The position numbers and the translations under genes were made by a program. From Allobosea sp. (lineage in GTDB: Bacteria; Pseudomonadota; Alphaproteobacteria; Rhizobiales; Beijerinckiaceae), in the NCBI GenBank assembly GCA_024231975.1, contig JAAEQB010000111.1, positions 62,001 through 126,000 of the forward strand: DNA of 64,000 nt. The letters run 5' to 3'. How positions within the stretch are numbered: the first letter of the stretch is position 1; every line of letters starts with the position of its first letter. Shown piece by piece: positions 17,430 through 25,839 of the stretch. Below the pieces are notes generated by a model. That model saw only the letters and a program-made list of their open reading frames with translations. It had not been told where the DNA came from and did no database searches.

Positions 17430-17882
17430 ATGACACCAGATGCAATGACGCCATTTCCCGAAGACCCGGCCGCCGGGGCCGCCGAGGCCTGGCGGCTGAT
17501 GTTCGGCTTCCTGATGCGCTCGGCGCCCGAGCGACTGCAGGCTCAGCAGGAGCGGGGGCTGACGCCGAACGATGCCCGCGCGCTGTCCTCGCTCATCGCC
17601 GACGACAAGCCGATGGGGGCTTTGGCGAAGGAGTGGACCTGCGATCCCTCGACTGCGACCTGGCTGGTCGACCGGCTGGAGCGGGCGGGCCTGGCCGAGC
17701 GCGTTGCCTCGGCTGCCGACCGGCGCGTGAAGCTTGTCCGGGCGACGCCGAAGGGCAGGGCGATCATGCAGGAGCTGATGGCGGCTTATCACCGTCCGCC
17801 GGCCGAGCTCGTCCGGCTGGCGCAAGGGGATCTGGCCGAGCTCACCCGCATTCTGAGGATCCTGCAACCGGACGAGGCATGA
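17430..17882 (+). CDS. MarR-family transcriptional regulator
   Basis: This 150-residue winged-helix regulator shows MGALAKEWTCDPSTATWLVDRLERAGL (recognition helix region, about residues 55-80), then the wing AADRRVKLVRATPKG. The ATG at 17430 is preferred because it has an upstream AAGG; ATG 17403 and TTG 17388 in frame are possible. It diverges from the FAD hydroxylase operon and probably represses it until a phenolic ligand binds. Confidence 0.85.
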   Translation: MTPDAMTPFPEDPAAGAAEAWRLMFGFLMRSAPERLQAQQERGLTPNDARALSSLIADDKPMGALAKEWTCDPSTATWLVDRLERAGLAERVASAADRRVKLVRATPKGRAIMQELMAAYHRPPAELVRLAQGDLAELTRILRILQPDEA

Positions 17883-17998
17883 CCGTCGCCGGATGCCCAT
17901 GCGACGCGTTCTTGGGCCCGCTGCACTCGCGCTACTGACGCCCACGGGCGCAATCCCGGCATAGTGCGGCTGAAACGTCGCCCGGGAGATGCCGACGC

Positions 17999-19072
17999 AT
18001 GACAACCCCTATCCTGATCGGTGCCCTGGTGCCGCTGTCACCGCCCGGCTGGGTCGAGGCTGGCCGGCATCTGCTTGCCGGGCTCGAGCTCGCCGTCACC
18101 GACGTCAATGATGCCGGCGGTATCGAGGGAAGGCCGCTCGAGCTGCTGGTTCGAGACACTGCGGCAGACCCGCAGAGGGCGGTGGCCGCAGTCGATGAAC
18201 TGGCCGGTCTGGGTGTCGTCGCGCTGGCGGGCGAATATCACAGCGTCGTCGCCCGCGCCGCCGCGGCCAGGGCCGATGCGCTGCGGCTGCCGTTCCTCTG
18301 CGCCTCGGCGGTTCTTGATACGCTGACCGAGCAGCCGACGGATTGGGTCGCGCGCATCGCTCCGGCGCAATCCCGCGGCTGGCGGCTCTATGCCGATGTC
18401 CTGCTCGATGCGGGCCATCGGCGGATCGCCGTGGCAACCGTGCCGAGCGTCTACTGGGCCTCCGGAACGCGTATCTTGCAGGACTACGTCATGCTGCATG
18501 GCGGCAGCGTCATCGAGTTCGAGATGAACTCGCTCACGCCTGCCGCGCTCTGTGACGAACTCGCCGGCAAGGACGTCACGGCCCTGTTTCTGCTGGTCGG
18601 CCATCCCGAGCCGGCGGTCTCGATCGTCAAGGCGGTCCGCAGCGATCCGCGCCTTGGCGGCGTCCTGATTGGCGCGCCGGCCGGGCCGCCGGAGCTGCCT
18701 GAATGGCTGGCCTTGCTGGGCGAGGACGGCGCCGCGATCCCGTTCCTGCGCTATCTGCCGGAGCAGCTTCCACCGCTCGGTGTGCGAGTCGAGGCCGCCC
18801 TGCGCCGGCAGCTGGCTCAAGCACCATCCTTCGTCGCCCTCGAGGGCTACGACACGATTGCCGTGCTTGCCGAGATGCTGAGAATTCACGGCGCGGATCG
18901 CCTGCGCCTGGCGCACGCTTGGCCGGAGGTGTCAGTCGAAGGCACACGCGGGCCGATCCGCTTCTCGCGCGTGCCGGGCATCGGCGTCTGGCAATGGGCC
19001 TGGCCGCCGATCCAGGTAGTTGATCGCGATCCGGCAGCGCCCGAGCGCTTCAGGGTCCTGCGCGCCGGCTGA
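17999..19072 (+). CDS. periplasmic-binding-protein-like sensor without signal peptide
   Basis: This 357-residue type-I periplasmic-binding fold (Peripla_BP_6; AmiC/LivK-like) begins directly with a first beta strand, ILIGALVPLSPPGW, and ITDVN-like AVTDVNDAGGIEGRPLEL. It has no leader. An in-frame stop at 17936 and no alternative start in between show that no signal peptide was missed. AmiC of Pseudomonas is a known cytoplasmic protein of this fold that controls gene expression. There is no transporter beside this gene, only the MarR gene 116 bp upstream, so a cytoplasmic ligand-sensing role is plausible but unproven. Confidence 0.8.
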   Translation: MTTPILIGALVPLSPPGWVEAGRHLLAGLELAVTDVNDAGGIEGRPLELLVRDTAADPQRAVAAVDELAGLGVVALAGEYHSVVARAAAARADALRLPFLCASAVLDTLTEQPTDWVARIAPAQSRGWRLYADVLLDAGHRRIAVATVPSVYWASGTRILQDYVMLHGGSVIEFEMNSLTPAALCDELAGKDVTALFLLVGHPEPAVSIVKAVRSDPRLGGVLIGAPAGPPELPEWLALLGEDGAAIPFLRYLPEQLPPLGVRVEAALRRQLAQAPSFVALEGYDTIAVLAEMLRIHGADRLRLAHAWPEVSVEGTRGPIRFSRVPGIGVWQWAWPPIQVVDRDPAAPERFRVLRAG

Positions 19073-19103
19073 GAACCTGCCCAGCCGGCCGGGTCATCTG
19101 TCC

Positions 19104-19814
19104 TCAGCCGGTCTTGGCCTGGTTGAAGTCCGAGATGCCACCATGCGCGGCCGACCACTTGGCCGGCTCGTTCAGGAAGCGCTCGACCTCGTCCAGCACC
19201 TTCGGCTCGAAATGGCCGCTCGCCTTGGCGACCTTGAGCACGTCCCACCACGTCGTGAGGTAGTGCAGGCCGACGCCGATCTCCTTCATCATCTCGCGCC
19301 CCTGCGGGAAGATGTCGTAGTAGAACAGCACGAAGCAGTGATCGACCTTGGCGCCGGCGTCGCGCAGCGCCTTGCAGAAATTGACCTTGCTGCCGCCATC
19401 GGTGGCGAGGTCCTCGACCAGCAGGGTGCGCGCCCCCTCGACGACTTCGCCCTCGATCTGAGCATTACGGCCGAAGCCCTTGGGCTTCTTGCGGACATAC
19501 TGCATCGGCAGCGCCAGCCGGTCGGAGATCCAGGCGGCGAAGGGAATGCCGGCCGTCTCGCCACCGGCGACGATGTCGATCGATTCATAGCCGATGTCGC
19601 GCACGATCGTCGTCGCCGCGAAGTCGATCAGCGAGGAGCGCAAACGCGGGAACGAGATGATCTTGCGGCAGTCGATATAGACCGGGCTCGCCCAGCCCGA
19701 GGTGAAGATGAAGGGCTTGTCGCTGTAGAAGTGGACCGCCTTGATTTCGAGCAGCATCTTGGCCGCTTCGAGCGCGATGGTCTCCCGGTCGGCCGGCATG
19801 TAAAGATTCGACAT
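19104..19814 (-). CDS. pyrE: orotate phosphoribosyltransferase
   Basis: This 236-residue enzyme converts orotate plus PRPP to orotidine monophosphate in pyrimidine synthesis. The PRPP-binding loop reads LLVEDLATDGGSK (about residues 130-142), and VYIDCRKIISFP with the catalytic loop lysines KKPKGFG are typical of rhizobial OPRTs. The start at 19814 has a GGAGAACGAG ribosome-binding site; the frame to 19961 is not used. It diverges from pyrC, placing two steps of the same pathway back to back. Confidence 0.95.
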   Translation of the reverse strand: MSNLYMPADRETIALEAAKMLLEIKAVHFYSDKPFIFTSGWASPVYIDCRKIISFPRLRSSLIDFAATTIVRDIGYESIDIVAGGETAGIPFAAWISDRLALPMQYVRKKPKGFGRNAQIEGEVVEGARTLLVEDLATDGGSKVNFCKALRDAGAKVDHCFVLFYYDIFPQGREMMKEIGVGLHYLTTWWDVLKVAKASGHFEPKVLDEVERFLNEPAKWSAAHGGISDFNQAKTG

Positions 19815-20053
19815 GGTCTCGTTCTCCAGGGCCAGCGCGCGCCATCCTTCGCCGTTTGCAGGCGTGTGCGCGGCTCGGGTCAAATTCGCAAACGGCCCCT
19901 TCTCGACAGGTTGCCGGTGAAGGTCAATCCCCGCCATGCGCTGTCCCCGGCATGATTGCATGGAGATGCTCGCATGGCCCGGGCAAGGCGGTTATGGAAA
20001 GGCCAGCCCCGCGGTGGATTCGCTCGGGGGGCAGGTGAGCACAGGGGCAGGTC

Positions 20054-21148
20054 ATGAGCGTCACGGAACTCTTCGGCAGCACGGAAGCCAAGGCAGCCGG
20101 AACCTTCGAGACCCTGACGATCCGCCGCCCTGACGACTGGCACGTGCATCTGCGCGACGGCGCCATGCTGAAGGCGGTGCTGCCCTTCACCGCTGCCCAG
20201 TTCAGGCGCGGCATCATTATGCCGAACCTGGTGCCGCCGGTGACCTCGGTTGACGCGGCCTCAGCCTATCGCGAACGCATCCTGGCGGCGCGGCCGGAGG
20301 GCAACGACTTCACGCCGCTGATGACCTGCTATCTCACCGACTCGACCGATCCGGACGAAATCGAGCGCGGTTTCCGCGAGGGCGTCTGGGCCGCGGCCAA
20401 GCTCTACCCCTCGGGCGCGACGACCAACTCCCATCACGGCGTCACCAGTATCCCGAAGCTCGCGCCGGTGCTGGAGCGGATGGAAAAGATCGGCATGCCG
20501 GTCCTCGTCCATGGCGAGGCGACCGACCCGGCCGTCGACATCTTCGACCGCGAGGCCGTGTTCATGGAAACCGAGATGCTGCCGCTGCTCGGGCGGCATC
20601 AGGGCCTCAAGGTCGTGGTCGAGCACGTCACCACCGCCGAGACGGTCGAATTGGTGCGCGCCCATGCCGGCCGGGCGGCAGGCACCGTCACCCCGCATCA
20701 CCTGATCATCAACCGCACCTCGATCTTCCAGGGCGGCCTCAGGCCGCATCTCTATTGCCTGCCGGTCGCCAAGCGCGAGCGCCATCGTCTGGCCCTGCGG
20801 AAGGCCGTGACCTCAGGCGACGGCAATTTCTTCATCGGCACCGATACGGCTCCGCATCTGCGTAGCGCCAAGCAGGCCGAATGCTGCTCGGCCGGCGTCT
20901 TCGGCGGCGCCACCGCCTTGCAGACCTATATCCAGGTCTTCGACGAGGAGGGTGCGCTCCCCCATTTCGAGGCCTTCGCCTCGGAGAACGGCGCGCGCTT
21001 CTATGGCCTGCCGCTGAACGAAGGCACGATCACGCTGGAGAAGCGGCCCTGCCGGGTCTCGCCGACGGTGGCGGTCGGCGAGGAAGACGTCGTTATCTTC
21101 CGCGGCGGCGAGGAGCTGCCCTGGTCGCTCGGCGAGGTGAGGGGCTGA
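20054..21148 (+). CDS. pyrC: dihydroorotase, type II
   Basis: This 364-residue zinc amidohydrolase has HVHLRDG (about residue 31; metal ligands), AAKLYPSGATTNS with the lysine that is carbamylated in the family (about 117), VHGEA and VEHVTT with metal His residues, and GTDTAPH (about 262) with the catalytic Asp. It cyclises carbamoyl-aspartate to dihydroorotate. The length and the Lys-containing motif assign it to the Escherichia coli-type class. An AGGGGCAGG ribosome-binding site precedes the ATG. Confidence 0.95.
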   Translation: MSVTELFGSTEAKAAGTFETLTIRRPDDWHVHLRDGAMLKAVLPFTAAQFRRGIIMPNLVPPVTSVDAASAYRERILAARPEGNDFTPLMTCYLTDSTDPDEIERGFREGVWAAAKLYPSGATTNSHHGVTSIPKLAPVLERMEKIGMPVLVHGEATDPAVDIFDREAVFMETEMLPLLGRHQGLKVVVEHVTTAETVELVRAHAGRAAGTVTPHHLIINRTSIFQGGLRPHLYCLPVAKRERHRLALRKAVTSGDGNFFIGTDTAPHLRSAKQAECCSAGVFGGATALQTYIQVFDEEGALPHFEAFASENGARFYGLPLNEGTITLEKRPCRVSPTVAVGEEDVVIFRGGEELPWSLGEVRG

Positions 21149-21155
21149 ACTAAGC

Positions 21156-22442
21156 TCAGCCCGCCGCAGCCGGCTCGATCAGCTTGGCGATGTTGAGCAA
21201 CTGCCGGTCCCGTCCGGCGACTGCGCTCAGCATCAATCCACCCGAGAGCTTGTCGCCGAGCGGCATCGGCAGCGAGATCGAGCACAGGTCGAACAGATTG
21301 CCGAAGGCCGGGTTGCGCAGGATCAGTCGGTTCGCGTTGAAGAAGGCCTCGTCACCGGCCTCCATTGCCGCGATTGTCGGCGCCTCGATCGGCACGGTCG
21401 GTGCCAGGAAGCCGTCGAGCCCGTCGAGCTGGGCTTTGAGCTTGGCAATCAGCGCCCGGCGTTTCTCCATGGCGATGATGTAGTCGGCTGCCTTGCAAGG
21501 CACGCCGATGGCGATACGGGCGGCGACGCGCCGGTCATAGGAATCAGCCTTGCTGGCCAAGAGGTCGCGATGTACCGCCGCGGCCTCGACCGTGACGAGT
21601 GGCACCGGGCAGATCGCGAACATCTCCTGCCAGAGCCCGTCGAGATCGACCGGCTCGACCGCGATACCGAGGCGCGTCACGCGCTCGATTGCCGCCTCAT
21701 AGGCCTTGGTGACGGAGGGGGCGGCCTCGGCCAGGAAGCCGCCGCGCGCCACGCCGAGGCGGATGCGGCCGGGCGAGATACCGTCCGCCAGATCGAACGG
21801 CCGGTCGGCCAGCACCGAGAGCAGGCGTGCGCAGCCGGCGACGTCCTTGGCCAGCGGGCCGATCGAATCGAGGCTCGGGGCAAGCGGGAAGCAGCCCTCG
21901 TCGGGCACCGTCTTGTGCGTCGGCTTCATGCCGGCGATGCCGTTGAACGCTGCGGGGATGCGGCAGGAGCCGCCGGTATCGGTGCCGACGGTCAGCTCCG
22001 AGGAGCCCTCCGCCACCGAGACCGCCGCGCCCGAGGAGGAGCCGCCGGGGATGCGTGCTTTGTCGACGGCGCTGCCCGGTGTGCCGAAGGTGGTGTTGAG
22101 GCCGATGCCCGAGAAGGCGAACTCGGTCATGTTGGTCTTGCCGATGATCACCGCGCCGGCCCGGCGCAGACGCGCCACCGAGGGGGCGTCCTGCGTAGCC
22201 GCTGGCGCGCCTTTGAGCGCGCTGGAGCCGGCCCAGGTCGTCACGCCCTTCACATCGAGCAGGTCCTTGACCGAGACGATCGTGCCGTCGAGCGCGCTCA
22301 GCTGCAGCCCGGCCTCGCGGCGACGGTCGGCGGCGTCGGCTTCGGCGCGGGCCGTCTCGGTGAGGAGCCTGGTGAAGACCGGGGCGCCGTCGCCGATGCC
22401 GGTGAGGGTGGCTTCGAGCTTGTCGCGAACGCTGCGGGACAT
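21156..22442 (-). CDS. amidase signature family hydrolase
   Basis: This 428-residue amidase has the Ser-cisSer-Lys triad visible: Lys in VSVKDLLDV (about residue 58), cis-Ser in PGGSSSGAA and the nucleophile in TDTGGSCRIPA. Together with the mid-length and FNGIAGMKPTH this fits the AtzF/indoleacetamide-hydrolase-like amidases; the substrate is not readable. It ends 7 bp from pyrC (convergent) and is 107 bp downstream of the LysR gene on the same strand, so co-transcription is possible. Confidence 0.88.
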   Translation of the reverse strand: MSRSVRDKLEATLTGIGDGAPVFTRLLTETARAEADAADRRREAGLQLSALDGTIVSVKDLLDVKGVTTWAGSSALKGAPAATQDAPSVARLRRAGAVIIGKTNMTEFAFSGIGLNTTFGTPGSAVDKARIPGGSSSGAAVSVAEGSSELTVGTDTGGSCRIPAAFNGIAGMKPTHKTVPDEGCFPLAPSLDSIGPLAKDVAGCARLLSVLADRPFDLADGISPGRIRLGVARGGFLAEAAPSVTKAYEAAIERVTRLGIAVEPVDLDGLWQEMFAICPVPLVTVEAAAVHRDLLASKADSYDRRVAARIAIGVPCKAADYIIAMEKRRALIAKLKAQLDGLDGFLAPTVPIEAPTIAAMEAGDEAFFNANRLILRNPAFGNLFDLCSISLPMPLGDKLSGGLMLSAVAGRDRQLLNIAKLIEPAAAG

Positions 22443-22549
22443 CGGGCGGACCTGGCTGCTGGAGGACGCGCGGCGAAAAGCCGGCGCCTCTGGTTAGGCC
22501 AGTTCGTCATCCGATGGAACCGCCGGCCCGTCATCCCGGCCTTGCGTGG

Positions 22550-23530
22550 CTAGGCGGCTTGTTCCGGCCGATGAGCGAGTGCCTCCGCGGCCACGCCGCC
22601 GGGGCAGGGCAGCAGCGGCTTGCCCTGCAGCAACGCGTTCCGCGCGAACAATTCGGCCAGCCAGTCGACGAAGACGCGGACCTTGTTCGAGAGATGCCGG
22701 TTCGGCGGGTAGATGATGTGCAGCGGCTTCGGCTTGGTGCACCAGTCGGTCAGGACCGGCACGAGCCGGCCAGAGGCGATGTGCGCCATCGCCATGAAGG
22801 TCGGCACCTGCATGACGCCCAGCCCCGCCAGCCCGGCGGCGACATAGCCGGTTCCGTCGTTCAGGGAGACGACATAGTCGCCCTGGATCTCGATCGTCTC
22901 CTTCGGGCTGGCGAAGGTGAAGGGCATGATGCGGCTGGTGCCGGCCCGGCGGTAGCCGATGGCGAGATGGCCATCCTCGAGATCGCGCGGGTGCTGCGGT
23001 GTGCCGTGCTTGGCGAGATAGCCCGGCGTCGCGCAGGTGATCAGCATCATCTCGCCGATACGGCGGGCGATCAGGCTCTGGTCGTCGATCGCGCCGGCAC
23101 GGATGGCGAGGTCGAGATTTTCGCCGATCAGGTCGGCGGGTCGATCGGACAGGCCCATGTCGATCTGGATCTCGGGATAGCGCGCAAGGAAGCCGGGCAG
23201 GGCAGGCAGGATGATGTCGGTGGCGAAGGAGGCGCTGACATCGACGCGTAGCCGCCCGCTCGGCCGGGCCTGCGACGATGTCATGCTCTGGTCGAGCTCG
23301 TCGATCTCGCCGAGCACGCGCAGTGCCCGCTCGTAATAGGCGGCACCGTCCATCGTCACGGTGACGCGGCGTGTCGTGCGGTTGAGCAATTGCGCGTGCA
23401 GATGCCCTTCGAGCTGCTGGATCAGCTTCGTCACGGTCGGCTTCGGCAGGTCGAGCAGCTCCGCCGCGCGGGTGAAGGTGCCGACTTCGACGACGCGCAC
23501 GAAGGCGCGCATGGCGTTGAGCTGATCCAT
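22550..23530 (-). CDS. LysR-family transcriptional regulator
   Basis: This 326-residue protein has an N-terminal winged HTH (FTRAAELLDLPKPTVTKLIQQLE, about residues 19-42) and a substrate-binding domain with DVSASFATDIILPALPGF. It belongs to the CrgA/DsdC-like group of LysR proteins. It diverges from the hydrolase-RND operon with a 22-bp palindrome between them, so it is the likely regulator of that efflux system. Confidence 0.92.
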   Translation of the reverse strand: MDQLNAMRAFVRVVEVGTFTRAAELLDLPKPTVTKLIQQLEGHLHAQLLNRTTRRVTVTMDGAAYYERALRVLGEIDELDQSMTSSQARPSGRLRVDVSASFATDIILPALPGFLARYPEIQIDMGLSDRPADLIGENLDLAIRAGAIDDQSLIARRIGEMMLITCATPGYLAKHGTPQHPRDLEDGHLAIGYRRAGTSRIMPFTFASPKETIEIQGDYVVSLNDGTGYVAAGLAGLGVMQVPTFMAMAHIASGRLVPVLTDWCTKPKPLHIIYPPNRHLSNKVRVFVDWLAELFARNALLQGKPLLPCPGGVAAEALAHRPEQAA

Positions 23531-23553
23531 ATCGAGGCTCCGGATGTCCGTCG

Positions 23554-23575
23554 ATTGTTTCCATATGGAAATAAT
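23554..23575. promoter_or_regulatory. LysR-type palindromic binding site
   Basis: ATT-G-TTTCCATATGGAAA-T-AAT: a perfect 14-bp palindrome (23558-23571) with matching ATT/AAT flanks, located 23 bases upstream of the LysR start in the divergent promoter region. The AT-rich ends and dyad symmetry fit LysR regulatory-binding sites. Confidence 0.6.
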
Positions 23576-23657
23576 GTAGGAGCAGATCGGCGGTTTATTA
23601 AGCTGGGAGCATCACCTAAATCGTGATGCACCGCAACATTCACCGGCCGTCCCCGCC

Positions 23658-24494
23658 ATGCTCGCCCCGTCAACCTCCGAAAGCCGCTATCGCCGCGCCG
23701 TGTTCTGGCGCGAGCAGGGCGTCCAGGTTGGGCGCGACAAGCTCGCTGGCCGGCTCTACGCCCCGGCATCGGTGCCGGACGAGGCCGGCCTCGTCGTCCA
23801 TCTCCATGGCGGCACCTTCGACAGCGGCTCGCTCGCCTCCGGCGAAGCGGTCGCGACCACCCTGGCCGAAGCCGGCTCGATCGTGATCTCGCTGCCTTAC
23901 CCGCTCGCGCCCGCCAATCCGTTTCCGCAGGCGCTTGAAGCCTCCTATGCGGCGCTCGAGAAGATCGCCCGCGACAAGGCGCGCTGGGTCGGCAAGACCG
24001 CGCCGCTCTATGTGGCGGGCGAGGAGGCTGGCGGCAATCTCGCCGCGGCGCTCGCCATGATGGCGCGCGACCGGCACGGGCCGGCGCTCGCCGGTCAGAT
24101 CCTGTTCTCGCCGATGCTCGATTCCTGCCTCGGCACCTATTCCTTCCGCAATGCCGACGCCGGTCCGGTCGGCTGCCGCTGGGCCGATGGCTGGCACGCC
24201 TATCTCGGCTCGCCCGAGAAGGCGGCGCATCCTTACGCTGCCCCGGTCAATGCCGTCAGGCTGACCGGGCTCGCCCCGGCCCTGATTTTCACCGCCGAGG
24301 ACGATCTGCTCCGCGACGAGAGCATCAATTACGCCCACCGGCTGAAGGCGGCCGGCGTCGACACCACCATCCGCGTCGTCGGCGGTCCGAGCCGCTGGCC
24401 GGACGCCTTCGCCGAAGGCCCCTGCGACGGCACCTGCCTGTGCGCGGCCTGTCACCACGTCAGCGAGTTCTTCACTGCGACTGCGCCGTCCTAG
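23658..24494 (+). CDS. alpha/beta-hydrolase-fold protein (HSL-like) with lost nucleophile
   Basis: This 278-residue protein is related to hormone-sensitive-lipase-type esterases. HGGTF (His50-Gly51-Gly52) matches the oxyanion HGGG region, and EDDLLRDES (about 214-222) matches the acidic catalytic residue. The nucleophile elbow, normally GDSAGG, reads GEEAGG: Glu123 replaces the serine. No histidine is found at the usual late position; the C-terminal stretch is Cys-rich instead (CDGTCLCAACHH). The frame is intact and coding-like, so this looks like a pseudo-enzyme, possibly a ligand-binding accessory of the downstream pump, not a decayed gene. It is the first gene after the LysR-controlled promoter. 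Confidence 0.82.
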   Translation: MLAPSTSESRYRRAVFWREQGVQVGRDKLAGRLYAPASVPDEAGLVVHLHGGTFDSGSLASGEAVATTLAEAGSIVISLPYPLAPANPFPQALEASYAALEKIARDKARWVGKTAPLYVAGEEAGGNLAAALAMMARDRHGPALAGQILFSPMLDSCLGTYSFRNADAGPVGCRWADGWHAYLGSPEKAAHPYAAPVNAVRLTGLAPALIFTAEDDLLRDESINYAHRLKAAGVDTTIRVVGGPSRWPDAFAEGPCDGTCLCAACHHVSEFFTATAPS

Positions 24495-24545
24495 CGACCG
24501 CATCGCCCCCGCTCTTTCAATCTCTCTCAACGAAGGACTAGACCC

Positions 24546-25763
24546 ATGATTCTGGGAACGATCCGTCATGCCCTGTTGGGCGTTGCTGTTACCGCCGGCG
24601 TCTCGCTCGCGGCGCTCGCCGTCGCCGTCCACGGCTCGAACACGGCGCAGGGCGACACCGCCCCCGCTGCGCCGGCCGCGACGCCGGTTTCGGTCGCGAC
24701 AGTCGAGCAGCGCGAGCTGGTCAGCTGGGCCGAATTCTCCGGCCGGCTCGAGGCGATCGAGCGCGTCGAGATCCGCTCGCGCGTCTCCGGCGTGGTCGAG
24801 CAGGTGCACTTCGCGCAGGGCGCGCTGGTCAAGCAGGGCGACCTGCTCGTCAGTATCGACCAGGCGCCGTACCAGGCCGAATTCGAGCGCGCCCAGGCGC
24901 AGTTGCTTGCCGCCGAGGCGCGCGTCGCGCTCGCCGCCAACGAGCATGAGCGCGGCCAGAAGCTGATGTCGACGCAGAACGTCTCGCAGCGCGATCTCGA
25001 CGCCAGGCTGAATGCCCTGCGCGAGGCGCAGGCGAACGAGCGCGCCGCCCGCGCGGCGCTGCAGTCGGCGCGGCTGAACCTCGACTACACCCAGATCCGC
25101 GCTCCGATCGGTGGCCGTATCGGCCGGCTGGAAGTCACCGTCGGCAACCTCGTCGCTGCCGGCGCCAATGCGCCGCTGCTGACGACGCTGGTCTCGGTCG
25201 ACCCGGTCTATGCCGGCTTCAACGCCGATGAGGGCTCGCTGCTGAAAGCGCTGGCGACCCTGCCGGCCGAACCCGGCAAGCCGCGCGACCTGAAGCGGAT
25301 CCCGGTGCAGATGACCACCGCGACGAACGAGGGCGCGCCGATCTCCGGCTACCTCAACTTCGTCGACAACGGCATCGACGCCGCGACTGGCACGGTCCGC
25401 GTCCGGGCGATCTTCGACAATAAGGACGGCGCGCTGATGCCCGGCCAGTTCGTGCGCCTGCGCATGGGCCAGGCAAAGTCCGAGCCAGCCCTCGTCATCA
25501 ACGAGCGCGCCGTCGGCACCGACCAGAACAAGAAGTTCGTCTTCGTCATCGGCAAGGACCACAAGGCCGTCTGGCGCGAGGTCACCCTCGGTACGGCTGC
25601 CGAGGGGCTGCGCATCGTCACCAGCGGGCTGGAGGCCGGCGAGCAGATCGTCGTCAACGGCCTGCAGCGCATCCGTCCGGGCGCGACTGTCGCGCCCGAG
25701 CAGGTGCCGATGGCCGAGCGCTCCGAATTGAAGAAGCTCAAGACCGAGCTCGCGCAGCGCTAA
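24546..25763 (+). CDS. RND efflux periplasmic adaptor (membrane fusion protein)
   Basis: This 405-residue adaptor has an N-terminal hydrophobic anchor or signal (about residues 8-30, no lipobox Cys), the two half-lipoyl motifs around IRSRVSGVVEQVHFAQGALVKQGD and IRAPIGGRIGR, a coiled-coil hairpin between them rich in Ala/Glu (about residues 110-180), and a beta-barrel/membrane-proximal end. It bridges the inner-membrane pump to an outer-membrane channel. Its 3' side is followed by a hairpin and then the pump gene. Confidence 0.93.
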   Translation: MILGTIRHALLGVAVTAGVSLAALAVAVHGSNTAQGDTAPAAPAATPVSVATVEQRELVSWAEFSGRLEAIERVEIRSRVSGVVEQVHFAQGALVKQGDLLVSIDQAPYQAEFERAQAQLLAAEARVALAANEHERGQKLMSTQNVSQRDLDARLNALREAQANERAARAALQSARLNLDYTQIRAPIGGRIGRLEVTVGNLVAAGANAPLLTTLVSVDPVYAGFNADEGSLLKALATLPAEPGKPRDLKRIPVQMTTATNEGAPISGYLNFVDNGIDAATGTVRVRAIFDNKDGALMPGQFVRLRMGQAKSEPALVINERAVGTDQNKKFVFVIGKDHKAVWREVTLGTAAEGLRIVTSGLEAGEQIVVNGLQRIRPGATVAPEQVPMAERSELKKLKTELAQR

Positions 25764-25786
25764 AGCGCGAGCCTTCCAGTTTCCCG

Positions 25787-25815
25787 CCCCGCCGGCCGCT
25801 TCGGGACCGGCGGGG
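25787..25815 (+). other. GC-rich hairpin between adaptor and pump genes
   Basis: CCCCGCCGG (25787-25795) pairs with CCGGCGGGG (25807-25815) around 11 bases. No T-run follows and the pump gene starts 24 bases later, so partial attenuation or 3'-end protection of the adaptor message is more likely than termination. Confidence 0.5.
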
Positions 25816-25839
25816 CCGCCGCCTTGAAGGGGCACCCAA

